From the NCBI RefSeq assembly GCF_963675165.1, contig NC_087385.1, positions 330,501 to 394,500 on the forward strand: a stretch of DNA of 64,000 bases, read 5' to 3'. Within the stretch, counting starts at the first letter, position 1, and the number at the start of each line of letters is the position of its first letter. The translations under genes were made by a program, and so were the position numbers. Shown in pieces: positions 1-10,742 of this stretch. Source of the stretch: Halichondria panicea. Taxonomy: Eukaryota; Porifera; Demospongiae; Suberitida; Halichondriidae. The notes under the pieces are model-generated. The model was not told the origin of the DNA. It was given only the letters and a program-made list of their open reading frames with translations, and did not search any database.

Positions 1-276
1 GGTGTGTTGATGTGCCTGCAAGGATCTGCGGGTATTTCAATGTTGTACCAACAATCACATACTCACTAACTGTATGCCTGAGCACGTCATGACCAGCTAA
101 AGCAATACACAGCTATACAAGTGTGTGTCCAGGTGCATGTACACTGCTCCTAATGGATGGCACATTGTCTGCACTCCAGTTATCAACTTGACTCACTTGT
201 CAGTTGACTAGACTAATAGTTAACAGTATTCTCAGTCCAATGCTTATAATACTATATTTATTCGCCCTGTGTCTAG

Positions 277-441
277 GTGCTGAAGGATTTGCGACTCCTC
301 TACGTGATGGCTGTGAATCACCCTGCTCTCTCATTCAACCAGCGTCAGCTACTCATGTACACATACCTGCAACGAATGGACCTGCTCTTTATAGAGAAGT
401 CAAAGTACTCCTTCTCTGGAAGCTTCTCAGGATCTATGGAG
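277..441 (+). pseudogene. ZCCHC14-type gene, isolated exon 2 (third copy)
   Basis: This 55-codon exon begins after a CTAG acceptor and ends at a GAG/GTAGGG donor. Its peptide starts VLKDLRLLYVMAVNHPAL and is nearly identical to exon 2 of the full gene at 48,263-48,427 (F to L at position 5). The whole of 1-595 matches 36,187-36,775 and 47,993 onward. After about 595 the match stops, and the PX-coding exons that follow in the other copies are missing. Exon 1 lies outside the window. It is most likely a piece left by segmental duplication and deletion. Whether it is transcribed cannot be told. Confidence 0.8.
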
Positions 442-868
442 GTAGGGAATAATATGGTTGTGAGTATATGAGTCCACCTCTCTCTAGAGTGTTCCCATGT
501 CCATCTTGATTCCTCTATAATGCCTCACTGTAGCCACTCATTAGTGCTAGTATGTCTGTGAGTATTGTAGAGAGCTTTATCACATGTGTAGCATCAATAC
601 AGCTGCTCTGTGTCATATCTTACCTCCCTCATAATTCCTGTCATTCATTGGATGGATATTGATGAGCCTCTCGTTATGGGGACCAACCCTCGAGATGGTT
701 TTATTCAATCGCCATGTACTGGCTCTACCGTTAGTTTTGCAATGGCCTGAAATCTGATAAATAATTCTGTATAATTATAGTATATCATTATTAGGGAGAT
801 CGAATGTGTTGTATTGTATTGTGAGGTGGTGTGACTTGTGTTGTTATTTGTTGCCTCCCTCCCTCCAG
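442..868. other. Deletion-junction spacer between ZCCHC14 exon 2 and LC3 exons
   Basis: Up to about 595 this is intron sequence matching 36,622-36,775. From about 812 it matches the LC3 intron at 40,645. The roughly 215 bases between have no counterpart elsewhere in the window, and I see no gene in them. The homologous interval in copy A is about 3.9 kb long and contains ZCCHC14 exons 3-5. Confidence 0.6.
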
Positions 869-1474
869 TGGCCCAGTTCATGCACGTGCTGAGACAGAGG
901 ATCCAGCTGGGGGCCACTGAGTCCATCTACCTCATGGTCAATGGCCTCACTCCCACCACCAGGTACACACATGCCAGGGGAATGCTATCTAGTGATCACA
1001 CTAGTTGTGTAATGCATTGAAGCTTGTGTATACAATGTAGTTATTGGACACTTTATTAAAGGTTGTGTAATGAAGGCCTATATAGATGTAGCCATTCTTG
1101 CAGCTTTGTTTACTAGGCTAGTAAAGCTTGAGACTATATTGAACCCTGTCAACATGTAAGAGGTCGTGTACAGCATCATTGTAGGCACTGTCTCAAGTAC
1201 CTATGGTAGAATATACACTGCACTCCGTTCACTGTGGTACTGCATGTATACACACAACTTAGCCATTATTAAATGTCCCCTAATGACTGTGTACTTTGAC
1301 CCCCTGCATGTGTTCCCACTAATGACTGTGTACTTTGACCCCCTGCATGTGTCCACACTAATGACTGTCCTCCTCCCTCCCTCCAGCTCGAGCATGTCTG
1401 TGATCTACCAGGAGCACAAGGATGAGGACGGGTTCGCGTACATGGCCTACAGTGGAGAGAACAGTATGGGCTGA
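869..1474 (+). pseudogene. MAP1LC3: Atg8/LC3-type 3' gene fragment (last two exons), copy 1
   Basis: Two exons are present, 869-962 and 1,387-1,474, with consensus acceptors (CCTCCAG) and donor (AG/GTACAC). Together they encode the C-terminal half of an Atg8-family ubiquitin-like protein: MHVLRQRIQL, then [16 protein letters not shown] and [12 protein letters not shown]. Atg8 proteins are conjugated to phosphatidylethanolamine on autophagosomes; KDEDGF is typical of the LC3 branch. The N-terminal helices and first strands (about 50-60 residues) are absent upstream. ZCCHC14 exon 2 ends in phase 0 while this exon needs one preceding base, so a spliced fusion would be out of frame. The encoded protein ends exactly at the conjugating glycine. 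Confidence 0.82.
1276..1372 (+). repeat. Minisatellite in LC3 intron, about 36-bp unit
   Basis: Units beginning TAATGACTGTGTACTTTGAC are repeated about two and a half times just before the last LC3 exon. Copy A at 41,305-41,440 has about four units, so repeat number has changed since duplication. Confidence 0.8.
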
Positions 1475-1502
1475 ACTCTAGAGACACTATGAACACTGTA
1501 TA

Positions 1503-1636
1503 GCAATGTACTCTACCCCCCCCCCCCCCCCCCCCACTAGCCTCGTTCCCAAGAGTCGACCTAGCGTTCAATTGGAGACGGATCGGCCTGGGATCGAGGC
1601 TACCCCCCACACACACACACACACGCGCACACACAG
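1503..1636 (+). repeat. Poly-C tract and CA repeat at LC3-DNAJA junction
   Basis: A run of about 30 C is followed by unique sequence and a short CA tract. The words from ACACTGTATAGCAATGTACT at 1,492 onward match the last intron of the DNAJA units (10,608; 29,410). The LC3 3' flank is therefore joined here to DNAJA intron sequence. Confidence 0.75.
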
Positions 1637-1828
1637 GAGTTGAAGTGTTTCCTGCCCACAGGACCTGACCCACCAGCACTGGACCCAGAGGCAGAGGAAG
1701 TGGATATGATAGAGAGTGAGGGGACGAGGGTAGTGGGCGGGGCACAAGGGGGTGGAGCCATATACGATGAAGATGAGGAGGATGAAGGAGTGGGCAGGGC
1801 ACAGAGGGTGGGCTGCTCTCAACAGTGA
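1637..1828 (+). pseudogene. DNAJA-like last exon, orphan copy
   Basis: This exon follows a CACACAG acceptor and encodes 63 residues, starting ELKCFLPTGPDPPALDPEAE, with acidic stretches (YDEDEEDEG) and ending VGCSQQ. It resembles the acidic tail of class A J-proteins (DNAJA1/2, ending GVQC plus a few residues). The upstream DNAJA exons are absent, so this is the terminal exon of a tandem unit whose 5' part was replaced by the LC3 fragment. It is in frame and matches unit 3 (29,528-29,719) closely. Confidence 0.75.
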
Positions 1829-2126
1829 CACTCTTAGGAACTCTATATATTCACCGCTTTGATTGTATTTATGGACTGGTTTTGTGGTTACTGCTATTGT
1901 TCTAATTATGTGAATAACGTTTGCCCATACCACTCATCATAATTATTGTGAACGGTAATATTGATTAGCATGAGACTGAGATAAAGTCAATAGTAATCAT
2001 CATAATAGGAGAGTGCAAACACACACTACAAAAGCCAAAGCTATAAAAATATTATAAAGTAATTAAAAAATCAATAATTAAGAAAAAGACATGTACTAGA
2101 TAGATAAGTGTTCACATTGTTCATAG

Positions 2127-5100
2127 TTAAAAGGGTGCTATTTTGTTCAGTTCCACCATCACCTGTGCCATGCTGGGTCGATGGCTGGGCTCTCTCTTAG
2201 TGCAGTGGAGTATCAGCTCGTACACTGCAGGATGCTGCCTCTGTACTTGGAGAATCATGTCTCGATAATGTTCAGCACTTGGGAATCTACTAGCGGTCAC
2301 CTCACAGAGGACAATGCCGTAGCTGTACACATCGATCTTGACAGACTGTCTCAGAGGTGGAGTGAGAGGATCAAAGGCTTGAGGGATGACTTCAGGAGGG
2401 GAGTAGATTATGGCCCCCTCTCCCATCGTATGAGCATGCTGCAGGAAGTTGGCTGAGCCGAGGTCAGAGACCTTCCCCTTCCACTGGTGGTTGGGCATTC
2501 GCTGGAGGAGGACGTTGGGAGCACTCACATCACGGTGGATGATGGGATCGTAGCGCTGGTGCAGGTAGTTCAGAGCGAGGGCAATGTCCATGAAGATCGA
2601 AAGGCGGTTTCCTGGGTCCAGTTGATTCCTCTCGTACGCTTGTCGGAGATTCATGTCCAGAAGCTCGGTGATGATGAGAGGAGGGGACTGGTCAAACACT
2701 GCCCCAATGAACTGCACCAGGTTGGGGTGTCGTACTTCAGCCAAGAGCCTCATTTCTCTCTGGAGTCTCTCTAGATTGCGTGGGTTGACAATGGCAGCAA
2801 AGAGTCGCTTGACGGCCACCGTCACTGTTCCCTCCAGCACCTCCCCCCATCCTCCAGTGCCAATCGTTCTCATCGTGATCACTCTGTTAGCCGGAATCCT
2901 CCACACCTCTGTGTTGTGTGCTGCCAACTCTTTCGTCTTGCCTTCTAACTCCCTCTCTAGAGCTGTGATTCGAGCAGACAGGTCAGCTTCTCTTCTGTTG
3001 GCCTCAGCCAATTCTCGACCTTTCACTTGTAAAAGTAATTGTGTAGCTTGCTCTCTTTGCTCTGCCAGCTGTGCTCTTTCCTCCGCATCTCCATGACGAC
3101 AATTGGCCTCGGTCAATTCTCTAGCTTGTGTAGCTAATTCTCGATCTTTCTCTTGCAACTGTAGTTGGTGGTGACGTTGAGTGTCGTGCTCTCTCTGCTC
3201 TGCTGCTCGTAGCTGTTGTTCCAGAGCCCTCACCCGGTCTCGAGAGGAGTGGTCGCTGGTCTCACTGACTGATGAGGCACGAGCAGTTGCTTGTCTGATC
3301 CTCTTCTCACTCAATCGCTGGGCGGAGCCTCTAGTGTCGTTGTGGACCACATCCACGAGAGTCCACTTCCCAGCCAAGGGTCCAGCAACAGACGCTGAGG
3401 GTCCAGTCAACTCTGTAGGGGGGATTAAGGAACAAATGTAACAGTATATGCATTCAGAGTCATTGACACATGTATTGTGTGTACTTGTCTATCAGACAAT
3501 AGTTGCCATGGCTACATGTACTAGTAGCTGCTCACCAAATCTCAGTATGGTGGTCTCAGCAACTATCTCATTATTCTCTGAAATGCCTCCAAACACGAGG
3601 ACCTCAGTGAGTCCTGGTCCCAGACTGGTGGCAGTGATGGAGTGGTAGGAACGTGGTGTCATTGACTCAGGAGGTGTCACCTGGAGGCACAAAAAATAAT
3701 GCTCTGATAAATAAATGTTGAGTGTACAGTAGTACTGTGTATTCTGAACAGATCATCAGATAATCCATGTACTGTATGAAATAAATATAACATTACAACA
3801 CGAGGAATCTCAAGGCTATGTGTTTTATATTACAGTGACCCTTTACCAAATTATGCCTCGAGGCTACGCGACCGTGTATGGAAGGGACTGTATGACTTTT
3901 ATTACACGCTTGTAACCTTGACAACGTGACATAATACAGTAAAGGTGTGTGTACATAGCACAAGTATTTAACATCCTCCTAGACTTCAAAGTTATTTACT
4001 CTTGTAAATGAACGTCTCGTATCTCTTTATTACGTCCATTTATTACACGTACACTAACAGTTCATAATAAGACAAGACTCACCTCTGTCCACTTGACAGC
4101 GTCAACATTAAGTGTCCACATGTCCCCCAGTGTCTCTTTGCCTTTATCCAGTCCTCCGTACACCAGTAGTTGAGGGTGGTCCTGGCCATAGTTGAGACAA
4201 CAGGCAGCATGGCATGCCCTCTCCACTGGCCATGGCTCTCCCTGTACTGGCTTCACCTTAGTGACCTCCTACACACAGTGAACACACAGTATTGTGCATT
4301 TCAATGTGGCAGTACTAATTCCAACTCACCATGGTATTGAAATTAAACAGGTAGACTTCATTGAGCCTACCACGACGACCAGATTGGATCCCTCCAAAGA
4401 GGACTGCCCTGTGCTGGTCCACCATGGTGAAGGTGAAGTGGGAACAGGGAGGAGGTCTCTCTCCTCTGAGCTCAGGGGACGACCAGACACCTGGAAGTGG
4501 GGGTGGGGCAATTTAGAGAATGGTACAATGTTACATCATCCTTATAACATTGATTGATATGAAAGTGAACATGGTTTCCTATGTGAGTGAGGGTGGGACT
4601 CCGCCCACCAGTAGCTAGATACCCTATAAGTGTATGTAATGAAAACATACAGCGAATGTGCACGTTGACAAAAGTTACCATTTTGTGTGTCAAAGAAATG
4701 GAACTCGTTTGTCCGTCCACTTCCATCAGACCGTCCAGTCTTGGTGAATGCTGATCCTGGTTGTGTGGTGCCCTCAATACCGTATCCTCCAAAGCAGCAC
4801 AGAGTTCTCTCATTCACACGAACAAGTCCACAGAAAGCCTTTTTCATAGGCTGACTACCAGAGGTTTGAACTTTGGTCCACTGGAGAGTGTCCAGATCAA
4901 GCTTGCTCATGTCATTAAAATAAGAAGACCGGTCCTTACCACCAAAGGTGTACAGGCAACGACCTACACAAACAGAACAACCACCATACTTTCCAGGGGG
5001 TAGAGGTCCAGTGGTGGGCAAGAGGCTCCACAGCTCAGTGCTTGGATCATACACAGCAATGATGTTAGACCCCTTCAGTCCTGGACCAGCCCCTCTCCAC

Positions 5101-5168
5101 CTGTAATGGTGTCCGTCAACTGCAGAGAATTGACCAAAACGAGGTGATGGTTCAACTGGAGCATCCAT
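2127..5168 (-). CDS. K1: Kelch propeller - coiled coil - TKL kinase
   Basis: Five exons join in frame: 5,168-4,679, 4,490-4,330, 4,268-4,083, 3,680-3,536 and 3,412-2,127, giving 755 residues. Residues 1-327 carry six Kelch blades, with GG motifs in TFGG, CFGG, LFGG, VYGG and VFGG and a degenerate first blade (WRGAG). About 386-490 is a Glu/Gln/Arg-rich coiled coil. About 505-755 is a kinase domain of the tyrosine-kinase-like group: GTGGWGEV loop at 512, VAVK lysine 529, HRDVSAPNV at 620, DLG instead of DFG at 644, and PPE instead of APE at 666. There is no signal peptide or membrane segment, so it is probably cytosolic. The ATG used lies just inside an acceptor (CTGTGCAG), and a likely 5' UTR exon ends near 5,353. 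An unspliced start at 5,189 (MITPVQ) is the alternative. The substrate is unknown. Confidence 0.88.
3681..4082 (-). other. Conserved intron 3 of the Kelch kinase genes
   Basis: This roughly 400-bp intron is nearly unchanged in all five minus-strand copies (12,780; 22,367; 31,706; 43,492). It contains the palindromic word GCCTCGAGGC. The only sizeable change I see is a short deletion in K5 near 43,737. It contains no ORF. The conservation mainly reflects recent duplication or conversion. Confidence 0.6.
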
Positions 5169-5829
5169 TACCTGCACAGGAGTGATCATGAGACAGTGTT
5201 TATGCCATCACACACACACACAATCATTGGTTGAGCCTGGACTAAGATTATGCATGCTAGCTATAGGACCTAACCAGATCAACAACCATCACATGACTGA
5301 CATGAACTCTGTATATCTATAGCAGCAATGAGACACAGCATTTCAACTTACAAGTCATGGACAGTAGAACACTCCCTCAGAGATATCAGAGAGCTGCTAT
5401 TGTTGTTGGAGTTCTGTTGATCTTGCATAACAGCCACGCCCCCACTATTGCAAAGGTTATGAGGAGCCCACTCCCAAATTGCAAAATGGGTGGAGGAGGT
5501 GTAGAGATCTGAAGGTTGTCTAGCGCTGCAGCGCAGGAGTACTAGGAATATTGCACATACAGCTTATACCCATAGGCCTGTCAATGGGCAATATTATAGG
5601 TCTAGGTCTAGTCTAGTTGCAGAGCATGTCCTACAATGTGTAAAGATTGCTCATGACAGTGTGTGTATTTATCATTGTGTAGAGGAGATGTGTTTGTTGA
5701 GTGGGAGCATCCTCCGTCACCACCACTCTCCAGTATCCATGGAGATGACACTATCCTCTTTGAGCTCCTGAGAACTAAATAACATTCAACAGTTGACGAC
5801 ATCGACAATCGACGATGCAATTACGTTAG
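5169..5829. promoter_or_regulatory. 5' region between Kelch kinase and DNAJA relic
   Basis: On the minus strand, a probable non-coding first exon of K1 ends with CATGACTT/GTAAGT near 5,353. Joining it to the next exon puts an in-frame stop before the ATG at 5,168, so it is probably 5' UTR with a short upstream ORF. The plus strand from about 5,590 (TTATAGGTCTAGGTCTAGTC) to 5,820 is conserved in units 2 and 3 and could hold a degraded DNAJA exon. I found no J-domain signature (HPD) in it. Confidence 0.4.
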
Positions 5830-5852
5830 AATCCAGCCATGGATGACATGTG

Positions 5853-6033
5853 CACAGACTGTGGGGGGTCTGGTATCAAGGTGACCCACCGCCCACTCAG
5901 CCCTGTCATGATGCAGCAGATACAGAGCGTGTGCACAGACTGTGGGGGGTCTGGTATCAAGGTGACCCACCGTCCACTCGGCCCCGGCATGATGCAGCAG
6001 ATACATAGCGTGTGCACAGACTGTGGGGGGTCT
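5853..6033 (+). repeat. 81-bp coding tandem repeat in DnaJ zinc finger, unit 1
   Basis: The 27-codon segment CTDCGGSGIKVTHRPL...MMQQIQSV occurs twice before the terminal CTDCGGSDDYIRDKDKCKKC part. Unit 2 has it once. Unit 3 has about three, with a frameshift. The repeat keeps frame here and adds a CxxCxGxG zinc-binding motif with each copy. Confidence 0.88.
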
Positions 6034-6318
6034 GATGATTACATAAGAGACAAGGACAAGTGCAAGAAATGTAAAGGAAAGTGTCTCGTGGAAATCAACC
6101 ACAAACAAGCGGTATGAGAATAATTAGAGCACTGCTGTTAGTGAGTCTATGCCAGCCACAATCACTTAGAGACACTTTCCACTGGAATAATTAATATGGG
6201 CTATAATTTATGGACAGTCATGAAATGTGGTCCCAAGTGCCAATTTTTGATAAGCCCAATTAATTTATTTCTGGTTACCTACTTTCAGTGACTTTGTGGT
6301 ATCCTTACTCTTTCAGTT

Positions 6319-7325
6319 GGTACGTTCAACCATTGATAGTAGAGGGAGAGTGATTGGAAACTCCTGCGATTACAGTAAACAACCGCATTGCGCTTGCTCC
6401 GTAAATTATCGTACAACACTACACTCACAATAAATAACAAGTGGCGGTCAAAGCAGTTAGAGCAGCTATTAGCAGCTATTCTGGAGGATGAGGAGTTCCT
6501 ATAGTCTTCCTATTGGACACTCCAAGGTTGAAAGATGGAAAGAAACTGAGGAGAAGATGAAGGACGATATAGATACTATAGTTTAGCTGTGTTTATGTGC
6601 AATGTGTTTATACAATGTTTTAATCATCAATATTCAGTTCATACTTCACATACATGTAAATCATCGTCATAAATGATATGACCAACAGATATATAAACTG
6701 AAAATTAATCTATCTAGTGTCTTGGGTGAGATCAAAAAGGGGTTTTCTGTCTTCGTTCTTACTTAATCTTCGAGGTCGAAACTTCACGGCATCTACACAT
6801 GTACAAAAAGGAAGTTGAGATGGTGGAAAGTAGTTGAAGCCATGCACAATATGAACCCTAGGTAATGATTACCACTAACAATTAAATGCACATATTCATC
6901 CAACACCATGAAATAATTACACAAAATGTGCGCATAAATCGTAACAAAAGATACATTAGGTAAATTTCCTCCATCAATAACCAATAACACAACCTAATAC
7001 ATTGTTCAAGCCATTCAGATGAATGAGTAGGCCTAGAATTAGCTTAACTTGGTCTGAGGAAAGATTCATGAAAGCCTGAAAAATTACACAAAGTGATTTT
7101 TTAACAACAGTAGTAAATTTTTTTTGTCTATTAATTTATTCCTTACTTTTACTGCATCTTCATCACCAGTAAGTATCACTTCCTACTTGCTACGACTTAG
7201 ATATGGCTACTGTGTCGACTAAGCATAAGAAGTGTACTGTTCACTTTCTTTGTTTATCAACAATATTGGCAGTACACATGGTTCAGCGGAAGTGACGTTT
7301 TTACTACTATCAATGGTTCAACCAT
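6319..7325. mobile_element. MITE-like element E1, ~1 kb, unit 1
   Basis: The left end, GTTCAACCATTGATAGTAGA from 6,324, is mirrored by TCTACTATCAATGGTTCAAC in the intact copy in unit 3 (26,148-26,167). In unit 1 the right terminal repeat has lost about 30 bases near 7,306. No transposase ORF is present. It sits in a DNAJA intron, immediately beside E2, and both share the terminal word GGTTCAACCAT. Confidence 0.75.
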
Positions 7326-8060
7326 AGATTGAACAGTAGGAGGGATTGGAAACGACCATGCAGGCCCCTCTGTGTAAACCGGTGAAACACTCCGCGTTAT
7401 GATTTTGCGCTCGCTTAGTTTTTACTGTACTCTAGTTGTATATTTCAACTGTTTCTAGCTCTCCTATCCACTAGCGATCACTCAGAGGCTGGGAGGTACT
7501 CTAGAGAAGTAAATTTACACCACTGACTAAGTAAATTGTCTTTTACTCCGTTTTTGAGTTTAGCCCATGTCAACTTTTCTCTTTCCCTCCTGTGAAGATG
7601 AAACAGCAAAGACATTGCTTGACTTGGTTATTATGTATCTCAGTGCTATATAGCATGGTTTCATGCTATGGATAAGCTGTACTGTTTATAAACATTTGCG
7701 GTATATAGTCTTGCTTTAGTGTACTTTTAGACACACCACGGGCCTTGACCTCTCACGACTTCATAGTAATAAGGGCTATTCCTTCTTGTATAGCATTTAT
7801 TTGTTTAGTGATAGTGGCTGAGTTGCTTAGTCGACATTTAGAGCTACATTCTCTTTAATTTTTAGAATAATCGTGATCATTAAAAGTGATCAATTTCACC
7901 ATTTCTATGTACAGCACATTGTATGGCAGCAAGACAGGTAATGAGCATGCTGACTATATATATAATCCTTTGTAGTTTTAGCCACGCCCTATAACGCGGA
8001 GTGTTTCACGCAAACATGTTCCTTTCCAATCCTTCCTACTGTTCTATCTATGGTTCAACC
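7315..8060. mobile_element. MITE-like element E2, ~750 bp, unit 1
   Basis: The left terminus contains GAACAGTAGGAGGGATTGG and, further in, GTGAAACACTCCGCGTTAT. The right terminus carries the reverse complement of both (ATAACGCGGAGTGTTTCAC and CCAATCCTTCCTACTGTTC). The inverted repeats span about 70-90 bp. It has no coding capacity and is non-autonomous. Copies lie at 16,740-17,989 and 26,161-26,912. Confidence 0.85.
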
Positions 8061-9378
8061 ATTTTTTCACCTATTTTCGATAACCAAAGATGGTACTAGT
8101 CACGTGATGTTAGCCTATAATTATAATATGTTTCCTACGTGTTACATTATTATTTAACCTCTGAACTCTAAACACTTTATGTCTTGTCTCTTCAGAACAC
8201 TGCTGGTGACGACCAAAGTGACAAGGTAAGTACAACTACTCACAAATGTGTGGTAATCTACTCTCTAGACTGCAAGCACTGTAGAATGGCAGCTCTATCC
8301 ACACATTGTAAGACCTGTGTACCCTGTAATGTTATCATCACCTAATCTCAGCATTACTAAATTGTTGCGATCATATTCAATTAAACGTGAGGGGGGTTGT
8401 AGTTGAACATCTTTTAACAGCCATAACTTTCCTACCGTTGATCCAATGTCAAAAATTATAATTTTCTGAAAGCTTAGAAAGAGACCTTTCAAATGATGTG
8501 TTTCAATCCAAAATTTAGATGGGGCCATAATTTGTCATTTTTCTAATATCCATGGTGTGGCCAAATTGGCAAATAGTTTTATCACTCAAATATAAACTTA
8601 GATGATATCATTTTAAAGATATCTTTCTATATAAGATCAGAATATCAGGAAATCGTTGAAATTTGACTATTGTAACACAAGTTATGGCCACTCAAAGATG
8701 CGCACTACAAAGACACATTAAATACTGTTGCTACCATTAATGTTCATGTCTGACCAGGTTCCAGTGAGTATGGGAATGAGACACGAGAGCAAAAGATTCC
8801 GAGGCATGGCTGATGAGATGCCAGATAGAGAACCTGGGGACATGAACGTCGTCTTGCAGCAGCTGGATCACACCGACTACAGGAGAGTCGACTGTGACCT
8901 GTTTGTGGAGAAGAGCATCAGTTTAAGGGAGGCCTTGTGTGGCTTCACTTGCACTCTGTACCCCCTGGACGGGAGGAACATGGGTGTGTCCAGGTCACCA
9001 GGAGCAGTGCTGTCACCAGGTGAGTAGGTGGCTGGTAGGAGGAGGATTGTGTATAGGGCTGCCTTTGAGAGGAGTGTACATACAAGCTATTATAGTGTGT
9101 CCCAGCCTTACAAGCTGAGGGGACATGTGTTAGGGTTAGGTACCTTAGGACTGTTGATCTGGCAGCTTTAACAAGACTTAGGCTATTTATTATCAAGGGC
9201 GTATACACCCTTGTTATTATCCATGAGAACCAAAGCAACTGAATTGAAAGTGATAGCTAAGAGTACCAGTGTGAAGGAGAGAGGTTCATTGAGGTGTACT
9301 GGCATGGCTGTCTTATATATAGTGACATCCTTCTTGTTCTTCAATACACTGTAGAGGTGGTGTGGCCAAATTGGCAAA

Positions 9379-9577
9379 TACCGTGTAGCGGATATTTCGA
9401 GGGTATAAATGTTTGTGGTTTTTGCTGATCAAGCATCTACCGCGAACATTTATTCCCACGAATTTAATATCGCACACATACACGCTGCAGAAAGACTGCT
9501 ATTCTGAATTCCTGAAAACCTTTCTAACAGTCAATCCGCAAAAGTGTATACCCTCGAAATATACCCGCTATACGGTA
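9379..9577. mobile_element. MITE of the TACCGTATAGCGG family, unit 1
   Basis: This roughly 200-bp element has ends TACCGTGTAGCGGATATTTC and ATACCCGCTATACGGTA, plus matching inner arms (CGAGGGTATA / TATACCCTCG). It is non-coding. The same family occurs at 19,071, 27,990, 58,501 and 63,642. Confidence 0.85.
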
Positions 9578-9906
9578 GTTTTATCACTCAAATATGAAAT
9601 TTGATGATATCATTTTAGAGAAGAAGCTCTTTCAGATGCTTAATTCCCAAATTTGGAACGGGTCATAATTAGGGTTAGGTATAGGACTTTTGATCTTTAT
9701 TTCCTCACTTCATGTGTATGTATTTATAGTCTTGTGGTCATGTGCAATACTAACAGTGGTTGTGTTGTGTGGGCAGTATTGTACGTAGGTACATGTACAG
9801 TTGCTAAAAAGCTACGAAAACTCTGCCAATCTAATTACAACATACTGAAAGTAGTATCAATTGAGTTTACAATGTGTGTGTACATGTACAGTACAGTACA
9901 GTACAG

Positions 9907-10552
<646 letters not shown>

Positions 10553-10623
10553 TCATGTGATATGTGTGTGCAGTGTAGGCAGCCTCTCAATACACAGGCC
10601 TCCACTGTATAGCAATGTACTTT

Positions 10624-10666
10624 ACCCCCCCCCCACACACACCCACACACACACACACACACACGT

Positions 10667-10716
<50 letters not shown>

Positions 10717-10742
10717 ACACACACACCCCCACACACACACAG
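10624..10742 (+). repeat. C-run and (CA)n tract before DNAJA last exon, unit 1
   Basis: A C10 run is followed by interrupted CA repeats and leads directly into the CACACAG acceptor of the last exon. With the upstream GT tract it forms an inverted pair of dinucleotide arrays about 80 bp apart. Confidence 0.9.

Noticed and set aside
204-471. 82-residue frame overlapping ZCCHC14 exon 2 (also 36,312 and 48,118)
   Set aside because: Wrong frame for the exon. The correct phase gives VLKDLRLLYVMAVNHP, bounded by splice sites.
2181-3441. Plus-strand open frames opposite the kinase exons (and equivalents at 11,283, 20,867, 30,188, 42,204)
   Set aside because: They are antisense shadows of the kinase and coiled-coil coding exons and have no domain features of their own.
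5400-5829. J domain of DNAJA in the region upstream of the zinc finger
   Set aside because: I read all three plus-strand frames in the units and found no HPD or YDxLG motif.
5839-6117. Minus-strand frames opposite the DnaJ zinc-finger repeat (HTLCICCIM repeats)
   Set aside because: Antisense of the 81-bp repeat. The plus strand has the CxxCxGxG motif and splice donors.
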